A DNA stretch of 6,865 bases from Chitinophagaceae bacterium (GTDB taxonomy: Bacteria > Bacteroidota > Bacteroidia > Chitinophagales > Chitinophagaceae). A program made the translations under genes and the position numbers. Each line of letters begins with the position of its first letter. Position 1 is the first letter of the stretch. Shown piece after piece: positions 5,417-6,865 of this stretch. The stretch lies in the NCBI GenBank assembly GCA_016786965.1, contig JAEUVL010000026.1:1-6865 (forward strand), written 5' to 3'. The notes beneath the pieces were generated by a model, which saw nothing but the letters and a program-made list of their open reading frames with translations, was not told the DNA's origin and searched no databases.

Positions 5417-6865
5417 ATTGTATTCGCCGGACTCATCACTTCGACTGGAAGTAACGGCAAAAGATAAAATAAGCTGGCACTTATTCGCAGGCAAAGAATT
5501 ATTGGCGCAGTCCTCTTCTGTTGATATTGAATTGGCAGACGGAAGAAAGTTGTCGGCGCAAACGGTTAGTAAGCATAGCTACTGGTCAGGAAATAATATC
5601 ATAACTGTTCCTGTTCCTTACCGCAGCAAAACCATCACCGATAAGTATAATCATCTTGAACTGGCTTTCAGCATTCCTTTCATGCTTGAGTTCAGGTTAT
5701 ATAATAATGGAATGGCTTATTGTATCGGTACCATGTTCAATGATTCTATTACGGTCAAAGATGAGACAGCCTTATTCGAAATTGATCCTAAATCCGAACT
5801 ATGGTTTGCACATATTGACAAGCGGCAGGGAATGGACCGCTATCATACCAGTTTTGAAGGTGTATATAAAAAGGAAATACTCGAAGATATCCCTGATACA
5901 GTGATGACCTACGCACCGGTCTCGGTATCATTGCCCAATGGATATAAGCTGGCATTCTCCGATGCCAACCTTGTTGATTATCCTGGCATGTTTTTGCAAA
6001 AGACAGCGAACGGGCTGAAAGGTGTGTTTGCGCCTTACCCATTGAAGGAGCAAATGACAGAAGGTGAATTTCCCCAACTGATCGTAACAGAAAGGGCACC
6101 TCATATTGCAAAGACCAGTGGTGTAAGAACATTACCTTGGCGGGCTGTAATGGTGGCCAGGAATGATATTGAATTACCCGTAAATGACCTGCTGTATATT
6201 TTGTCAGACGCTCCTGAAAAAGGAAGGGATTTCTCTTGGGTAAAACCAGCCAAAGGAACCGATGAATGGATAACAGGCATCAACCTTTTTGATGTGCCAT
6301 TTGTAGCAGGTATCAACACCGCTACCTATAAATATTATATTGATTTTGCCAAACGGTTCGGTCTCGATCAGATAATGCTCGATGCAGGCTGGAGCGATGT
6401 AAAAGATCTTTTCAAGATCAACCCGGCAGTGGATATGAACGAACTGGTGCGGTATGCAAAATCGAAAAATATTAAGTTGATGCTCTGGACACTTTGCTCC
6501 ACATTGGATAAACAACTCGACAGTGCATTGAAACAGTTCAATAAATGGGGCGTTCATTCCATCATGACAGATTTTATGGACAGGGATGATCAGCCAACTG
6601 TTAGCTTCTATCACCGCATTGCTAAAGCCTGTGCAGATAATAAAATAGCTGTCATGTTTCATGGCGCTTTTCCTCCTAAAGGATTTCAGCGTACATGGCC
6701 CAATGCCATTACACAGGAAGGCGTTCTGGGCGCTGAATGGAATATATGGAGCGATCTGCCCACACCCGAACATAATGTGGCCATTGCCTATACAAGAATG
6801 CTGGCGGGCCCGCTGGATTATGAACCTGGTCTATTATTGAATGCACAGAAAGACCAGTTCAGGCC
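5346..6865 (+). CDS. GH97 glycoside hydrolase, retaining type (alpha-galactosidase-like), 3'-truncated
   Basis: The first 506 residues are present and the frame stays open to the right edge; family members usually run about 640-740. MKHLLTL and a hydrophobic stretch to about residue 19 (GFTQQ) form a signal peptide. Residues about 20-285 fit the GH97 N-terminal beta-sandwich, with E171 a candidate calcium ligand. The (beta/alpha)8 barrel follows: AGINTATYKYYIDFAKRFG, LDAGWS (D346), TDFMDRDD (D409), FHGAFPPKG (H439, G440), RTWPNAITQE (E458) and GAEW (E464). D409 and E464 are 55 residues apart, the same spacing as the nucleophile and acid/base of the retaining Bacteroides enzyme BT1871. G440 occupies the place of a catalytic-base Glu in inverting SusB. 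An alpha-galactosidase or beta-L-arabinopyranosidase role is therefore more likely than SusB-like alpha-glucosidase. The WDWW-type motif expected near residues 304-309 is changed. The gene lies 25 bases after GH3, and its start is bracketed by an inverted repeat. Confidence 0.9.
   Translation, partial: MKHLLTLCFFVLCTVNGFTQQPFLLYSPDSSLRLEVTAKDKISWHLFAGKELLAQSSSVDIELADGRKLSAQTVSKHSYWSGNNIITVPVPYRSKTITDKYNHLELAFSIPFMLEFRLYNNGMAYCIGTMFNDSITVKDETALFEIDPKSELWFAHIDKRQGMDRYHTSFEGVYKKEILEDIPDTVMTYAPVSVSLPNGYKLAFSDANLVDYPGMFLQKTANGLKGVFAPYPLKEQMTEGEFPQLIVTERAPHIAKTSGVRTLPWRAVMVARNDIELPVNDLLYILSDAPEKGRDFSWVKPAKGTDEWITGINLFDVPFVAGINTATYKYYIDFAKRFGLDQIMLDAGWSDVKDLFKINPAVDMNELVRYAKSKNIKLMLWTLCSTLDKQLDSALKQFNKWGVHSIMTDFMDRDDQPTVSFYHRIAKACADNKIAVMFHGAFPPKGFQRTWPNAITQEGVLGAEWNIWSDLPTPEHNVAIAYTRMLAGPLDYEPGLLLNAQKDQFR

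Noticed and set aside
5656..5904. 82-codon plus-strand open frame
   Set aside because: It is out of frame within the GH97 gene, whose own frame is continuous from 5346 to the window edge and carries family motifs.
6204..6773. 189-codon open frame on the minus strand
   Set aside because: It lies wholly inside the GH97 coding region, antisense to well-conserved motifs, with no recognisable domain.
1..6865. tRNA, rRNA, CRISPR array, insertion sequence, or integrase/attachment site
   Set aside because: Nearly every base is in one of five protein genes, and I saw no array of direct repeats, transposase motif or RNA gene in the short gaps.

Overview
The window looks like part of a carbohydrate-degradation gene cluster from a member of the Bacteroidota. 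Gene content and protein style fit the Chitinophagaceae or a related soil/rhizosphere lineage, but that placement is inference. The evidence is as follows. All five genes lie on the + strand and are packed nearly end to end. Four of the five N-termini are visible, and all four carry export signals: two type I signal peptides ending before Gln-rich mature starts, one lipoprotein signal with a Cys, and one further signal peptide. The enzymes are of the types found in polysaccharide utilization loci (PULs). No SusC/SusD pair, regulator, tRNA, rRNA, mobile element or CRISPR array is visible.

Layout from left to right: (1) the C-terminal 429 residues of a GH43-type glycosidase followed by a discoidin (F5/8 type C) domain and a fibronectin-III-like tail, cut by the left edge; (2) a small secreted SGNH/GDSL hydrolase, probably an esterase, whose ATG overlaps the stop of gene 1; (3) a compact PhoD-like metallophosphoesterase predicted to be a lipoprotein, whose ATG overlaps the stop of gene 2; (4) a complete secreted GH3 beta-glucosidase of the BglX type; (5) a GH97 enzyme with the residues of the retaining (alpha-galactosidase-like) branch, cut by the right edge. 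Gaps are -1, -4, +29 and +25 bases, so co-transcription is very likely and genes 1-2-3 are probably translationally coupled.

Together the set could strip a decorated glycan. GH43 would remove arabinosyl/xylosyl/galactosyl-type branches, the SGNH enzyme ester (for example acetyl) groups, GH97 alpha-linked terminal sugars and GH3 terminal beta-glucosyl residues. The PhoD-like lipoprotein is the odd member. It may remove phosphate or phosphodiester substituents from the same substrate, or it may simply serve phosphate scavenging. The actual polysaccharide cannot be read from this window.

No intergenic stretch exceeds 29 bases, so there are no large unexplained non-coding regions. The most unusual features are the PhoD-like gene locked by overlap into a glycan operon, the divergence of an early-barrel motif in the GH97 protein, and a 9-bp perfect inverted repeat followed by T6 that brackets the GH97 start codon. 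I do not see convincing evidence of a wholly new system.
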